Source: Sphingomonas sp. GC_Shp_5 (GTDB lineage Bacteria; Pseudomonadota; Alphaproteobacteria; Sphingomonadales; Sphingomonadaceae). From it: a stretch of 64,000 bases of DNA. Below, piece by piece: positions 8,758 to 17,249 of this stretch (positions within the stretch are counted from its first letter, which is position 1; each line of letters opens with the position of its first letter). The stretch is from NCBI RefSeq assembly GCF_026540855.1, contig NZ_JALNUP010000012.1, positions 1 to 64,000 on the forward strand, written 5' to 3'. The notes beneath the pieces are model-generated. The model searched no databases, was not told the origin of the DNA, and worked only from the letters and a program-made list of their open reading frames with translations. Both the position numbers and the translations under genes were made by a program.

Positions 8758-10743
8758 TCAGCGGGCGATGGCGACGTTGTTGGTGCGGTCCTTGTCGGGC
8801 AGATGATGCTCGGGATCGAGCTCGGCGCGGATCACCGGGGTCGCGCCGGGCACCGGGATCTGCGTCGCCGCCTGCCGGATCCAGGTTTCCGCCGGTAGCT
8901 TGATGTCCTGGGTAGCGCCGCCGCGGAAGGTGACGCGCAGCGTCACCGGCATTACCAGTTTGTCGCGCGCCTCGACCGTGACGAGCGATCCCGGCCCGCC
9001 CGCCTTGGCCGGGAACGGCGCGATGCCGCCGACCGCCAGGTCCATCTGCCAGTTGTTGGCGTACCAGCCGTTCCACCACCACGACAGGTCCTCGCCGCTG
9101 TCGCTCTCCATCGCGCGGAAGAAGTCGGCGGGCTTGGGATGCTTGAACGCCCAGGCGGCGATGAAGCGGCGGAAGGCGGGATCGAACCGGTCTGGGCCGA
9201 GGATCTCGTCGCGCAGCAACCGCAGGCCGAGCGCCGACTTGAAATAGGTCACCGGGTGGCGCCACTGCTCTACCACCGTATCGGCGCGCGACAGGATGGG
9301 CGGCGCGGTCGGGTCGGCGAGCACCGGCAGGATCTCGTCCACCGGATTGCCGCCGCCCGGCGCATATTCGCTGTCGCGCTTGGGGGCATATTCGCCGCGG
9401 TTGAAATCGTCCGACTGGAAGGTGTCGATGAAGGTGTTGAACCCCTCGTCCATCCAGGCGTGGCGGCGCTCGTCGAACCCGACGATCATCGGGAACCAGC
9501 TATGCCCGATCTCGTGCGCGGTGATCCAGAACAGCGTCTTGCCGGCATCATCGATGCCGTCGAACACGATGCCAGGATATTCCATGCCGGCTGCCGGGCC
9601 CGCGACGTTGACGGCCGCGGGCCAGGGATAGCGGAACCAGCGCGCGGAGAAGCGCTCCACCGAATCCTTGAGATATTCGGTCGAGCGGCCCCATCTAGCC
9701 TCGCCCGCGCTTTCCGCTGGGTAGAAGGACATCGCGAGCGAGCTGCCGCCGCCGGGCAGGTTGATCCGCGCCGCATCCCAGGCAAAGGCCGCCGACGCGC
9801 TGAACGCGACGTCGCGGGTATTCTCCATCCGGTAATGCCATGTGCGCGATCCGCCCGGCCGCGGCGCCGCGGCAGGGCCGACCTCACCCGGCGCACGGAT
9901 CATCACCGTCGCATCGCTCGCCTTCGCCTTGGCGAGCTGCGCGCGTTCGTGCGCGGTGAGCACCTCGTCGGGGTTCTGCAGCTCGCCCGATCCGGCGACC
10001 AGCATGTCCGCTGGCACCGTCAGCCAGTAATCGTAATTGCCATAATCGAGGTAGAATTCCTGGGCGAGATACGGCAGCGGATCCCAGCCGCGCAGATCGT
10101 CATAGACGGTGATGCGGGGATACCATTGCGCGATGCTGAAGATGGCCTGCCCGCTCTTCGCGGTCAGCCAGCCGGTGCGCCCGCCGAACGCGTCGGATGG
10201 CACCGCATAATGATAGCGCAGCCGCAGGGTCAGCTTGGCGTCGGCGGCGAGCGCGGTCGGCAGGCGCAGCTGCGCGCGGGTATCGACGACCAGCGGCGTC
10301 ACCGCCTGCCAGCGCCCGCCGACCTGGAGCTCGACCGCGTCGAGCGTCATGCCCTCGGTGTAGCCACCGGCCACGCCGCCCTCGGCGAAGCCGCCACGCG
10401 AACCGGGCCGGTAGAGGTTCTGCTCGAGTTGCAGCCAGAGCACGTCCAGCGCCTCGGGGCTGTTGTTGGCATAATCGACCTCGACGCTGCCGGTGATCGT
10501 CTTGCGCGTCGGGTCGAGCGTCGCGCGGATCCGGTAATCGGCGCGGTTCTGCCAATAGGCCGGCCCCGGCAGCCCGTTGGCGGCGCGCACCGCGCCTGAC
10601 GGCTGTTCCATGACGAAGGGCGCAAAGGTCTCGCGCGGGGCGTAGCGGCTGGCCACCGGGGCAGCGCCCGCCGGAACGGCGGCGGCGAGCAGGCCGAGGA
10701 GAGAGACGCCGACAAGGCCGAACAACGAACGGTGCGTATTCAC
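8758..10743 (-). CDS. Secreted M1-family metallopeptidase
   Basis: 661 residues. The GTG at 10743 is the likely start: AGGAG lies five bases upstream and an N-terminal signal peptide follows (hydrophobic GLVGVSLLGLLAAAVPAGA). The frame is open further upstream, but that region is antisense or out of frame with the flippase. M1 gluzincin signature: HEIGH with H410, E411 and H414, third zinc ligand E433 in WMDEGFN, and AGMEYPG as the counterpart of the GAMEN exopeptidase motif. Probably a periplasmic aminopeptidase. It stands alone, with about 70 bases to the flippase gene. Confidence 0.92.
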   Translation of the reverse strand: MNTHRSLFGLVGVSLLGLLAAAVPAGAAPVASRYAPRETFAPFVMEQPSGAVRAANGLPGPAYWQNRADYRIRATLDPTRKTITGSVEVDYANNSPEALDVLWLQLEQNLYRPGSRGGFAEGGVAGGYTEGMTLDAVELQVGGRWQAVTPLVVDTRAQLRLPTALAADAKLTLRLRYHYAVPSDAFGGRTGWLTAKSGQAIFSIAQWYPRITVYDDLRGWDPLPYLAQEFYLDYGNYDYWLTVPADMLVAGSGELQNPDEVLTAHERAQLAKAKASDATVMIRAPGEVGPAAAPRPGGSRTWHYRMENTRDVAFSASAAFAWDAARINLPGGGSSLAMSFYPAESAGEARWGRSTEYLKDSVERFSARWFRYPWPAAVNVAGPAAGMEYPGIVFDGIDDAGKTLFWITAHEIGHSWFPMIVGFDERRHAWMDEGFNTFIDTFQSDDFNRGEYAPKRDSEYAPGGGNPVDEILPVLADPTAPPILSRADTVVEQWRHPVTYFKSALGLRLLRDEILGPDRFDPAFRRFIAAWAFKHPKPADFFRAMESDSGEDLSWWWNGWYANNWQMDLAVGGIAPFPAKAGGPGSLVTVEARDKLVMPVTLRVTFRGGATQDIKLPAETWIRQAATQIPVPGATPVIRAELDPEHHLPDKDRTNNVAIAR

Positions 10744-10811
10744 GGCATCTCCTGAGATAGACCGTGACGGGCTAACAAAGCCGCAGGCAAACTTCCATAG
10801 CGCCCCGCCGA

Positions 10812-12116
10812 TCAGATCGGCGTCGCCGGCAGCGGCCCGCGCACCGCGCGCCGCGCCGAGCCGACCAGCCCGCCGAGCGCCAGCATCGACGAGACCAAAG
10901 TCGCAACCGCCGCACCAATCGCGCCGAACTGCAGCATCGCGACGATCGCGATCGCGAACAGCGCGATCACCGCGGTCAGGCGGATGCGGAAGATCTCGCG
11001 CGAGCGGCCGGTGCCGAGCAGCATCGGCTCGAAGCCGACGCTCATCACGTCGAGCGCGGTGGCGAGGCTGAGCAGCACCAGGATCGGATAGGCGCCCTTG
11101 AACGCGCTGCCGCCGACCAGCTTGAGGATCGGATGGCCGAGGATCGGCGCCAGCACGCAGATCGCCGCCCCGGTGGTGACGGTGAAGCGGGTCGCCTGGC
11201 GGAACAGCTTCTGCAGCCGATCGGCCGAGCCGCTTTCGTGCGCGCGGGTGAATTCGGGGAAGATCGCGCGCGAGAACATGTCGCCGAGCCGCGCCAGCGC
11301 CTGGCTGAGCTGGAAGGCGAGCCGATAGGCACCGGCCGCCGCCTGCCCCGCGATCACGCCGACCAGCACGATCAGCAGCTGCTTGCTGCCGGCATCGAGC
11401 GTCGAGTTGACGTTCACGGTCCAGGCGAAATGCCAGAAGCCGGCATGCTCGCGCGGCACCCCGACGGCGCCGCGCAGCGGCCCGATGACGCTGCGATCGG
11501 TGAGGATCGCTGCCGTCCAATAGACCAGCGCCGTGACGATCTCGGCGATCGCCCAGGCCATCAGGAAGCCGCTGACGGTGGCGCCGGACAGCACCGCGAC
11601 GATCGCGCCGGCGAAGCGCGCGATCGGCGTCACCGCATCCGCTGCCGCGCCGATCGAGAACCGGTCGTGCAGCCGGAGGATGCCGACCGGGGTGGAGCGG
11701 CTCGACAGCAGCAGCACCCAGCAAAACAGCATAGCTTCCTCGCGCAGCTCGCCGGACCAGCCGAGATGCGGCCCGAGCAAGGCGATCACGATCGCGGCGA
11801 TCACGCAGCCGACCAGCGCGGCGCCGAGATCGAGCAAGGCGCAGAATCGGATAAGCCGGCCGAGCGCCGCCTGCTGCCCGTCGCCGAGCAGCGCCACCCC
11901 ATAGCGGACCACGATCTGCCACGACTGGAAGGTGACGAAACCAGCCACCGCCTGGCCGGCGCTGAGGATCAAGGTGAACTGGCCGAACCGCTCCAGCCCC
12001 AGGCTGCGCGTCGCCAATCCCAGATAGACGAGGCTCAGCACCGCGCCGACGCCCTTGCCGGTCAGCAGCCAACCCACGTTCTGCAACGCCCGACGAAACG
12101 AACTCGACTGACTCAT
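10812..12116 (-). CDS. Polysaccharide/lipid flippase (Wzx/MATE-like, MOP superfamily)
   Basis: 434 residues from ATG 12116. About 12 hydrophobic segments; the N-terminal pattern NVGWLLTGKGVGAVLSLVYL, then ATRSLGLERFGQFTL, is characteristic of O-antigen/teichoic-acid translocases, and SRAIFPEFTRAHESG plus the final TM pairs fit the fold. These proteins move lipid-linked saccharides or polymers across the inner membrane. It diverges from the two CDP-glycerol glycerophosphotransferase-like genes with only 51 bases between starts, implying a shared promoter region and a shared product. Confidence 0.88.
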   Translation of the reverse strand: MSQSSSFRRALQNVGWLLTGKGVGAVLSLVYLGLATRSLGLERFGQFTLILSAGQAVAGFVTFQSWQIVVRYGVALLGDGQQAALGRLIRFCALLDLGAALVGCVIAAIVIALLGPHLGWSGELREEAMLFCWVLLLSSRSTPVGILRLHDRFSIGAAADAVTPIARFAGAIVAVLSGATVSGFLMAWAIAEIVTALVYWTAAILTDRSVIGPLRGAVGVPREHAGFWHFAWTVNVNSTLDAGSKQLLIVLVGVIAGQAAAGAYRLAFQLSQALARLGDMFSRAIFPEFTRAHESGSADRLQKLFRQATRFTVTTGAAICVLAPILGHPILKLVGGSAFKGAYPILVLLSLATALDVMSVGFEPMLLGTGRSREIFRIRLTAVIALFAIAIVAMLQFGAIGAAVATLVSSMLALGGLVGSARRAVRGPLPATPI

Positions 12117-12167
12117 GTACCCTTCATCGGCTTTCCGTCTGGACGTTTCCCGCACTAAGGGGCGGGG

Positions 12168-13280
12168 ATGCGGATCGCGTTCCTCTATATCGCCGAAGCG
12201 TACCAGTGCTACCATGGTGCGGCGATCGCGCTCGATCTCGCGGCGAGACCCGGCTGGGAGGTCGTGAGCTATTACAACGATCCCGAGACACCGCACCATC
12301 TCGAACGGATCCGCGCCGCTTTTGGCGCACCACCGCTGGACGTGCGGCCGCTCCGCCGCAGCGCCTTCACCCGCGCGATGCAGCGCATCCGCATCCTCGG
12401 CATGTTCAAGGATCTGGTGATGCGCGACAATGCCGCCGCGCTCGACGGCTATGACGCGATCGTCGAGGTCGAGGACACGGTGGCGAGCATCCGCCGCCTC
12501 GGCGTGCGGCGGCCGGCGCTGATCTACATCCCGCATGGCGCTGGCGATCGCGCGCGCGGCTTCGTCAAGGAGGTCGCCCGGTTCGATTATGTGCTGCTCG
12601 CTGGCGACAAGACCGCCGCGCGGATGCTCGCCGACGGGCCGGTGCGCGCCGACGGTTATGCCGTCACCGGCTCCGCCAAGCTCGACACCGCCGAGCGGCT
12701 TGCCGATGCGACCGGCCTGCCCTTTGCCACAAGGCGGCCAGTCGTGCTCTACAACGCCCACAAGGCGCCGCGGCTCGGCTCGTGGCCGCGCTTCATCGAG
12801 CCGATGCTGGCGGGGTTCGCCGCTGACGACAGCATCAATCTGATCGTGGCGCCGCACGTGAAGCTGTTCCGCCGCCGCGACGTGGCGGTCCGCCGCCGCT
12901 GGCGCGCGCGCAGCACCGCCAACGTGCTGATTGATCCGGGCTCCGACCGCAGTGTCGACATGAGCTACACCGCCGAAGCGGACATCTATGTCGGCGACGT
13001 CAGCAGCCAGGTGTATGAATTCCTCATCCGCCCGCGGCCCTGCGTGTTCCTCAACGCCCATCGCATCGACTGGCGGGACGATCCGAGCTTCGCGCATTGG
13101 CATCTCGGCGACGTCGTCGACGATCCCGCCGAACTGATGGCCGCGATCCACGCCGCCCCAAACCGGCATCATCTGTACCTCGAGCGGCAGGCAGCGCTCG
13201 CCCGCGCCTCGCTTGGCGATGGCCGCCCCGGTGCCGCAGCGCGCGCGGCAGACGCGATCGCGGCGTTCCTCGCGCGATGA
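12168..13280 (+). CDS. CDP-glycerol glycerophosphotransferase-like protein (TagB/TagF family), copy 1
   Basis: 370 residues, soluble. GT-B-like architecture: N-terminal Rossmann half starting MRIAFLYIAEAYQCYHG, middle IPHGAGDRARGF, C-terminal half with IDPGSDRSVDMSYTAEADIY and GDVSSQVYEFLIRPRPCVFLN. The HGxGD and RSxDMSYxxADIxxGDxSSxxYE patterns are those of the CDP-glycerol:polyglycerophosphate transferase family, which polymerises glycerol-phosphate in Gram-positive teichoic acid. Overlaps the following paralogue by four bases. In a Gram-negative the product may be a glycerophosphate-modified surface glycan or lipid; the exact donor is not known. Confidence 0.8.
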   Translation: MRIAFLYIAEAYQCYHGAAIALDLAARPGWEVVSYYNDPETPHHLERIRAAFGAPPLDVRPLRRSAFTRAMQRIRILGMFKDLVMRDNAAALDGYDAIVEVEDTVASIRRLGVRRPALIYIPHGAGDRARGFVKEVARFDYVLLAGDKTAARMLADGPVRADGYAVTGSAKLDTAERLADATGLPFATRRPVVLYNAHKAPRLGSWPRFIEPMLAGFAADDSINLIVAPHVKLFRRRDVAVRRRWRARSTANVLIDPGSDRSVDMSYTAEADIYVGDVSSQVYEFLIRPRPCVFLNAHRIDWRDDPSFAHWHLGDVVDDPAELMAAIHAAPNRHHLYLERQAALARASLGDGRPGAAARAADAIAAFLAR

Positions 13281-14416
13281 AGATCGGCTTCCTGTTCAAC
13301 CATGACGCGCTTCACCAGGTGCGGCATACCGCGCCGGTGATCGCCGAACTCGCGCGCAACCCGGCAGCCAGCGTCTCGGTGCTGACCTCAAGCCCGGCCC
13401 AGGAGGCGGAGGTGCGGGCGCTGCTCGGCGAGCAAGCGGCGGTGGTCCGCTTCGTCGCGCTGACGATCGGCCCGGTGGCCCGCACGATCGATGCCGGGCT
13501 GCACTGGATCGCGCCGTTCCGCCGCGTCGCGATGCTGCGCGAGAACTTCGCCATCTTCGCCGCGCTCGACGTGCTGGTGGTACCCGAAACCACCTCGCTG
13601 ATGCTGCGCGACCGGTTCGGGCTGCGCGACCTCAACTATGTCTGGATCCCGCATGGCGCCGGCGACCGGTCGGTCGGCTTCAGGGCGGTCGCGCGCGGGT
13701 TCGATCTGGTGCTGCTGTCGGGCGAGAAGGTGCGTGATCGCATGCTCGCGGCGGGGGTGATCACGGCCGACAACCACGCGATCGTCGGCTATCCCAAGTT
13801 CGACACGGTCGCCTTCGCCAGCCCACCGCCGCGGCTGTTCGCCAACGACCGACCGACAGTGCTCTACAACCCGCATTTCGATCCGGCTTTGTCGTCCTGG
13901 TATGATTGGGCTCAGCCGATCATTGACTGGTTCGCCGGGCAGAACCGCTTCAACCTCGTCGTTGCGCCGCATGTGATGCTGTTCCAGCGCCGCTGGCACG
14001 CCTCGGTCGAACATCGCCGGGTAAGACGGCGCCGCGACCTGCCGACGCTAGCCACCGATCACATCATCATCGATCCCGGCAGCAGCCGCTCGGTGGACAT
14101 GAGCTACACCAGGGCGGCCGACATTTACCTCGGCGATGCGAGCAGCCAGATCTACGAATGGATCGTCCGCCCGCGGCCGGCGATCTTCCTCAATCCCTCG
14201 CATGTCGCTTGGCTTGGCGACGCCAATTTCGCGCATTGGCGGCTTGGCGAAGTGATTGATCGGCTTGACCAACTGCCCGCCGCGCTGGCACGGGCGGTCG
14301 ATCATCCTGATGCCTTCCGAGCGCCACAGGAAGCGGCGCTCGCCAGCACCTTCAGCGTCACCGATGAGCCCGCGGCCCGCCGCGCCGCCCGGGCGATCAT
14401 GGAGCGGTTCGGCTGA
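13277..14416 (+). CDS. CDP-glycerol glycerophosphotransferase-like protein (TagB/TagF family), copy 2
   Basis: 379 residues from ATG 13277, which overlaps the stop of copy 1 (ATGA). It is a diverged tandem paralogue of copy 1, sharing IPHGAGDR, IDPGSSRSVDMSYT, AADIYLGDASSQIYEW, RPRPAIFLN and FAHWRLGEVID, while the N-terminal halves (here MKIGFLFNHDALHQVRHTAP) differ strongly. That pattern suggests the same donor or chemistry with different acceptors. All putative catalytic His/Asp/Ser positions look intact in both copies. Confidence 0.8.
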   Translation: MKIGFLFNHDALHQVRHTAPVIAELARNPAASVSVLTSSPAQEAEVRALLGEQAAVVRFVALTIGPVARTIDAGLHWIAPFRRVAMLRENFAIFAALDVLVVPETTSLMLRDRFGLRDLNYVWIPHGAGDRSVGFRAVARGFDLVLLSGEKVRDRMLAAGVITADNHAIVGYPKFDTVAFASPPPRLFANDRPTVLYNPHFDPALSSWYDWAQPIIDWFAGQNRFNLVVAPHVMLFQRRWHASVEHRRVRRRRDLPTLATDHIIIDPGSSRSVDMSYTRAADIYLGDASSQIYEWIVRPRPAIFLNPSHVAWLGDANFAHWRLGEVIDRLDQLPAALARAVDHPDAFRAPQEAALASTFSVTDEPAARRAARAIMERFG

Positions 14417-14526
14417 TCGGCCCAGCGGCGATCATGGCAAATTGATGACGGCGTAGGGAATATATTTTTCATCATCCCGTCACATTTCTGTAGCCGCTTG
14501 CCGCGCTGGGGAATTACAGCATCCTG

Positions 14527-15573
14527 GTGAACGGAAGCATTTACGACTTCGGGGCGCTGCCGAGGCTTGCCCTACAGCCGACAAGCGATCGGCCTTACAC
14601 CGTCACGCGCGCGCCGCGCGTCGGTGCCCGCCGGCTGCGGCTTGCCGGCCTGATCAGCAATCCGCGCAGCCATCGCAACATCGGCGGCAGCATCGCCGCG
14701 CTCGGCCGCTCCGACGTGATCGGCGCCGCCCCGGCAACCCGCGCCGAGCTGCGCGACGTCCTCGCGATGTTCGCCAGCAAGGATATCGACCTGCTGATCA
14801 TCGACGGCGGCGACGGCACGATCCGTGACGTGCTGACCTGCGCCGGCGATGTCTGGGATTCAGGCTGGCCGGATATCGCCATCCTCCCCTCGGGCAAGAC
14901 CAATGCACTCGCGGTCGACCTTGGCCTGCCGGACGGTTGGAGCCTGGACGCCGCGCTCGCCGCCGGTCGCCAGGGCCACACCGTCAGCCGCTCGCCGATC
15001 GAGATCGAGCAGCGCCACACCCAGTCGCTCGCGGTGCGCGGCTTCCTGTTCGGCGCCGGCGCCTTCGTCGACGCCACCGAACTCGCCCAGCAGACCCATC
15101 GCGCCGGCGCCTTCAACAGCATCGCCGTCGGCCTCGCGCTCGCCTGGGGGATCGGCCAGACCTTGTTTGGCCGGGGTACCAGCGCCTGGCGTGCCGGCAG
15201 CCGCATCGGGCTCGGGTTTGATGACCGCGCGGTCCGGATGCACGACACCCGGCCCGATGGCACCGATGACCGCTATATCATGCTCGCCTCGACGCTCGAG
15301 CGGCTGCCGCTCGGGTTGAAGCCGTTCGGCAGCCAGCGTCCCGGGCTCAAGCTGCTGGTGGTCGATGCACCGCCACGGCGGCTGGCGATGATGCTCGCAC
15401 CGCTGCTTGCGGGCCGCGAAACGCGCGCGCTGGAAAAGCACGGCTATCATCGCGTGGATGCGTCGACGGTGACGATCGACACCGACACCAGCTTCATCCT
15501 CGATGGCGAGAGCTTCCCGCGCGGCCAGTACGTCCTGCGCCGCGCGCCGGCGCTGCGCTTCGTGGTGCCGTGA
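14527..15573 (+). CDS. Diacylglycerol-kinase-catalytic-domain protein (sphingosine/DAG kinase-like)
   Basis: 348 residues from GTG 14527. DAGK catalytic-domain features: nucleotide-binding LISNPRSHRN (residues 42-51), IIDGGDGTIRDVL with GGDGT at 94-98, and LPSGKTNALAVDLG at 120-133, replacing the usual PxGTxNDxA. C-terminal beta-sandwich ends with DGESFPRGQYVLRRAP. Such enzymes phosphorylate diacylglycerol or sphingoid bases; sphingomonads make glycosphingolipids, so both substrates are plausible. The stop overlaps the start of the next gene (GTGA), tying it to the nucleotidyltransferase-like genes downstream. Confidence 0.82.
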   Translation: MNGSIYDFGALPRLALQPTSDRPYTVTRAPRVGARRLRLAGLISNPRSHRNIGGSIAALGRSDVIGAAPATRAELRDVLAMFASKDIDLLIIDGGDGTIRDVLTCAGDVWDSGWPDIAILPSGKTNALAVDLGLPDGWSLDAALAAGRQGHTVSRSPIEIEQRHTQSLAVRGFLFGAGAFVDATELAQQTHRAGAFNSIAVGLALAWGIGQTLFGRGTSAWRAGSRIGLGFDDRAVRMHDTRPDGTDDRYIMLASTLERLPLGLKPFGSQRPGLKLLVVDAPPRRLAMMLAPLLAGRETRALEKHGYHRVDASTVTIDTDTSFILDGESFPRGQYVLRRAPALRFVVP

Positions 15574-16460
15574 GCGAGACGCTCGGCGCGTTCGTCGAAC
15601 GCGCTCTGGCTGCCTCGATCGTCCCCGCGGTGGCGGCGCTGGCGAGGCAACTCGGCGCCGAAGCAAACGCCCGTTCGGTGCTGTTCTATGGCTCAAACCT
15701 GCGCAGCGGCGCGCTGGAAGGCGTGCTCGATTTCTACGTGCTGACCCCCGGGCCGGTCGAGCGCGGCATGTGGCCGACGGTGAGCTACCGCGAGGTGGAG
15801 ATTGACGGCGTCACCCTGCGTGCGAAGATCGCAACCATGCGGCTCGCCACCTTTGCGCAGGCCGCGGCGGCACAGACACTTGATACCACGATCTGGGCGC
15901 GCTTCGCCCAGCCAGCCGCGCTCGCCTGGACCGCCGACGCGGCCGCGGCGCGCCACACCCGAGATGCGGTCGCCGCGGCGGCGATATCGGCGGCGCGCTT
16001 CGCGGCGGCCTTAGGTCCCGATGACGGCGCCGCGGTGGACTATTGGCGGGCGCTGTTCCGCGCTACCTACGCCGCCGAGCTGCGGGTGGAACGCAGCGGC
16101 CGCGAGGAGCAGTTCATCGCCCGTGATCACGACCACTATGTCGCGCTGCTGCCGCTCGCCTGGGCGGCCGGGGAGGTGAGCTTCACCGAGGATAACGGTC
16201 GCTACCGGCCGCAACTCGCCCACGACACACGCACGCGCCTGCGGCGGCAGTGGCGCCGCCGCCGCGCGATGGGCAAGCCGATCAACATCGCCCGGCTGAT
16301 CCGCGCCGCCTTCACCTTTGACGGCGCGGCGCGCTACGGGGCGTGGAAGATCGAGCGCCATACCGGGGTCGCCGTGCGGCTGACGCCGTGGCGCGAACGC
16401 CATCCGGTGCTCGCCGCACCCGGTGTGTTTTTCTCCGTCTGGCGCGCGCGCCGTGGCTGA
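15570..16460 (+). CDS. Uncharacterised protein with Tam41-like nucleotidyltransferase features
   Basis: 296 residues from GTG 15570, overlapping the kinase stop by four bases. No confident family. Visible motifs: SVLFYGSNLRSGALEGVLDF near residue 36, then YREVEIDGVTLRAKIATM and TLDTTIWARFAQPAAL. The order YGS...LDF, a Lys-containing strand, then an xIWxRFxxP helix resembles the mitochondrial-type phosphatidate cytidylyltransferase Tam41 (YGSG...DF, KYG, LYxAGRxxKP). If so it would make CDP-diacylglycerol from the phosphatidate produced by the neighbouring kinase. This is inference from short motifs only. Downstream gene overlaps by eight bases. Confidence 0.55.
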   Translation: MSETLGAFVERALAASIVPAVAALARQLGAEANARSVLFYGSNLRSGALEGVLDFYVLTPGPVERGMWPTVSYREVEIDGVTLRAKIATMRLATFAQAAAAQTLDTTIWARFAQPAALAWTADAAAARHTRDAVAAAAISAARFAAALGPDDGAAVDYWRALFRATYAAELRVERSGREEQFIARDHDHYVALLPLAWAAGEVSFTEDNGRYRPQLAHDTRTRLRRQWRRRRAMGKPINIARLIRAAFTFDGAARYGAWKIERHTGVAVRLTPWRERHPVLAAPGVFFSVWRARRG

Positions 16461-17229
16461 TCCGACCGCTTCGCCCAGCGCATTGATCCTCGCCGGCTCG
16501 CGGCCGGGAATCGATCCGCTCGCGGCCGACGCCGGCGTACCCCACAAGGCGCTGATCACGCTCGATGGCAGCACCTTGCTGGTGCGGGTCGCCGCCAGCC
16601 TGCGCGGCGCCGGGATCGCCACGATTGGCGTGTCCGCCTCCACCGGCCCCGTCAGCGATGCCGCCACCGCGCTCGATCTGCGGGTGATTCCCGCCGCCGC
16701 CGGGCCGAGCCTCAGCGTCGGCGCGGCGCTGGCGGCGCTGGGCACGCCGTTGGTGGTGACCACCGCCGACCACGCCCTGCTGCAGCCGGCATGGGTCCGC
16801 GACTTCATCGCCGCGGTACCGCCCGCCGCCGATGTCGCGGTGCTGCTCGCGCGGCGGGAGAGCATCGAAGCGGCTCTGCCCGGCTCGAAACGCACCTATC
16901 TGCGCTTTGCCGATGGCGCCTGGTCCGGCTGCAACCTGTTCTATTTCGCCACTCCCCGCAGCGCCGCCGCGCTGGCGCTGTGGCAGTCGGTGGAGGCCGA
17001 TCGCAAGCGGCCGTGGCGTATCGTCCGCCGCTTCGGCATCGGCATGCTGGTGCGTTACCTGCTCGGTCGGCTTACCCTGCGCGACGCGGTGGCGCATCTC
17101 GGCCGGCTCGCGGGGATCGAGGCTGTGGTGGTCGAAAGCCCCTACGGCCTCGCGGCAGTGGACGTCGATTCATCGGCGGATCTCGCGGCGGTACGCGGCA
17201 TCGTCGAACAAGGTCGCCTGCAGCCGTAA
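16453..17229 (+). CDS. MobA/GlmU-like nucleotidyltransferase (NTP_transferase family)
   Basis: 258 residues from GTG 16453; the frame extends 10 codons upstream, inside the preceding gene. N-terminal ALILAGSRPGIDPLA then PHKALITLDGSTLL is the nucleotide-binding signature of NTP transferases (LAGGxGxR...PKxLxxxxGxPml), with the first Gly replaced by Ser. TADHALLQPAWV supplies the metal-binding Asp. Members activate sugars, inositol-phosphate or molybdopterin as NDP/CDP derivatives. Last gene of the kinase/Tam41-like/NTP-transferase unit; it converges on the HAD phosphatase with 20 bases between stops. Substrate unknown. Confidence 0.8.
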   Translation: MADPTASPSALILAGSRPGIDPLAADAGVPHKALITLDGSTLLVRVAASLRGAGIATIGVSASTGPVSDAATALDLRVIPAAAGPSLSVGAALAALGTPLVVTTADHALLQPAWVRDFIAAVPPAADVAVLLARRESIEAALPGSKRTYLRFADGAWSGCNLFYFATPRSAAALALWQSVEADRKRPWRIVRRFGIGMLVRYLLGRLTLRDAVAHLGRLAGIEAVVVESPYGLAAVDVDSSADLAAVRGIVEQGRLQP

Positions 17230-17249
17230 TCGCGGCGTGCGGGGCAGCA

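Noticed and set aside
10741..12072. Upstream extension of the M1 peptidase frame to a 1104-codon protein
   Set aside because: The extension lies in another frame of the flippase gene; the SD-preceded GTG at 10743 with a signal peptide is the real start.
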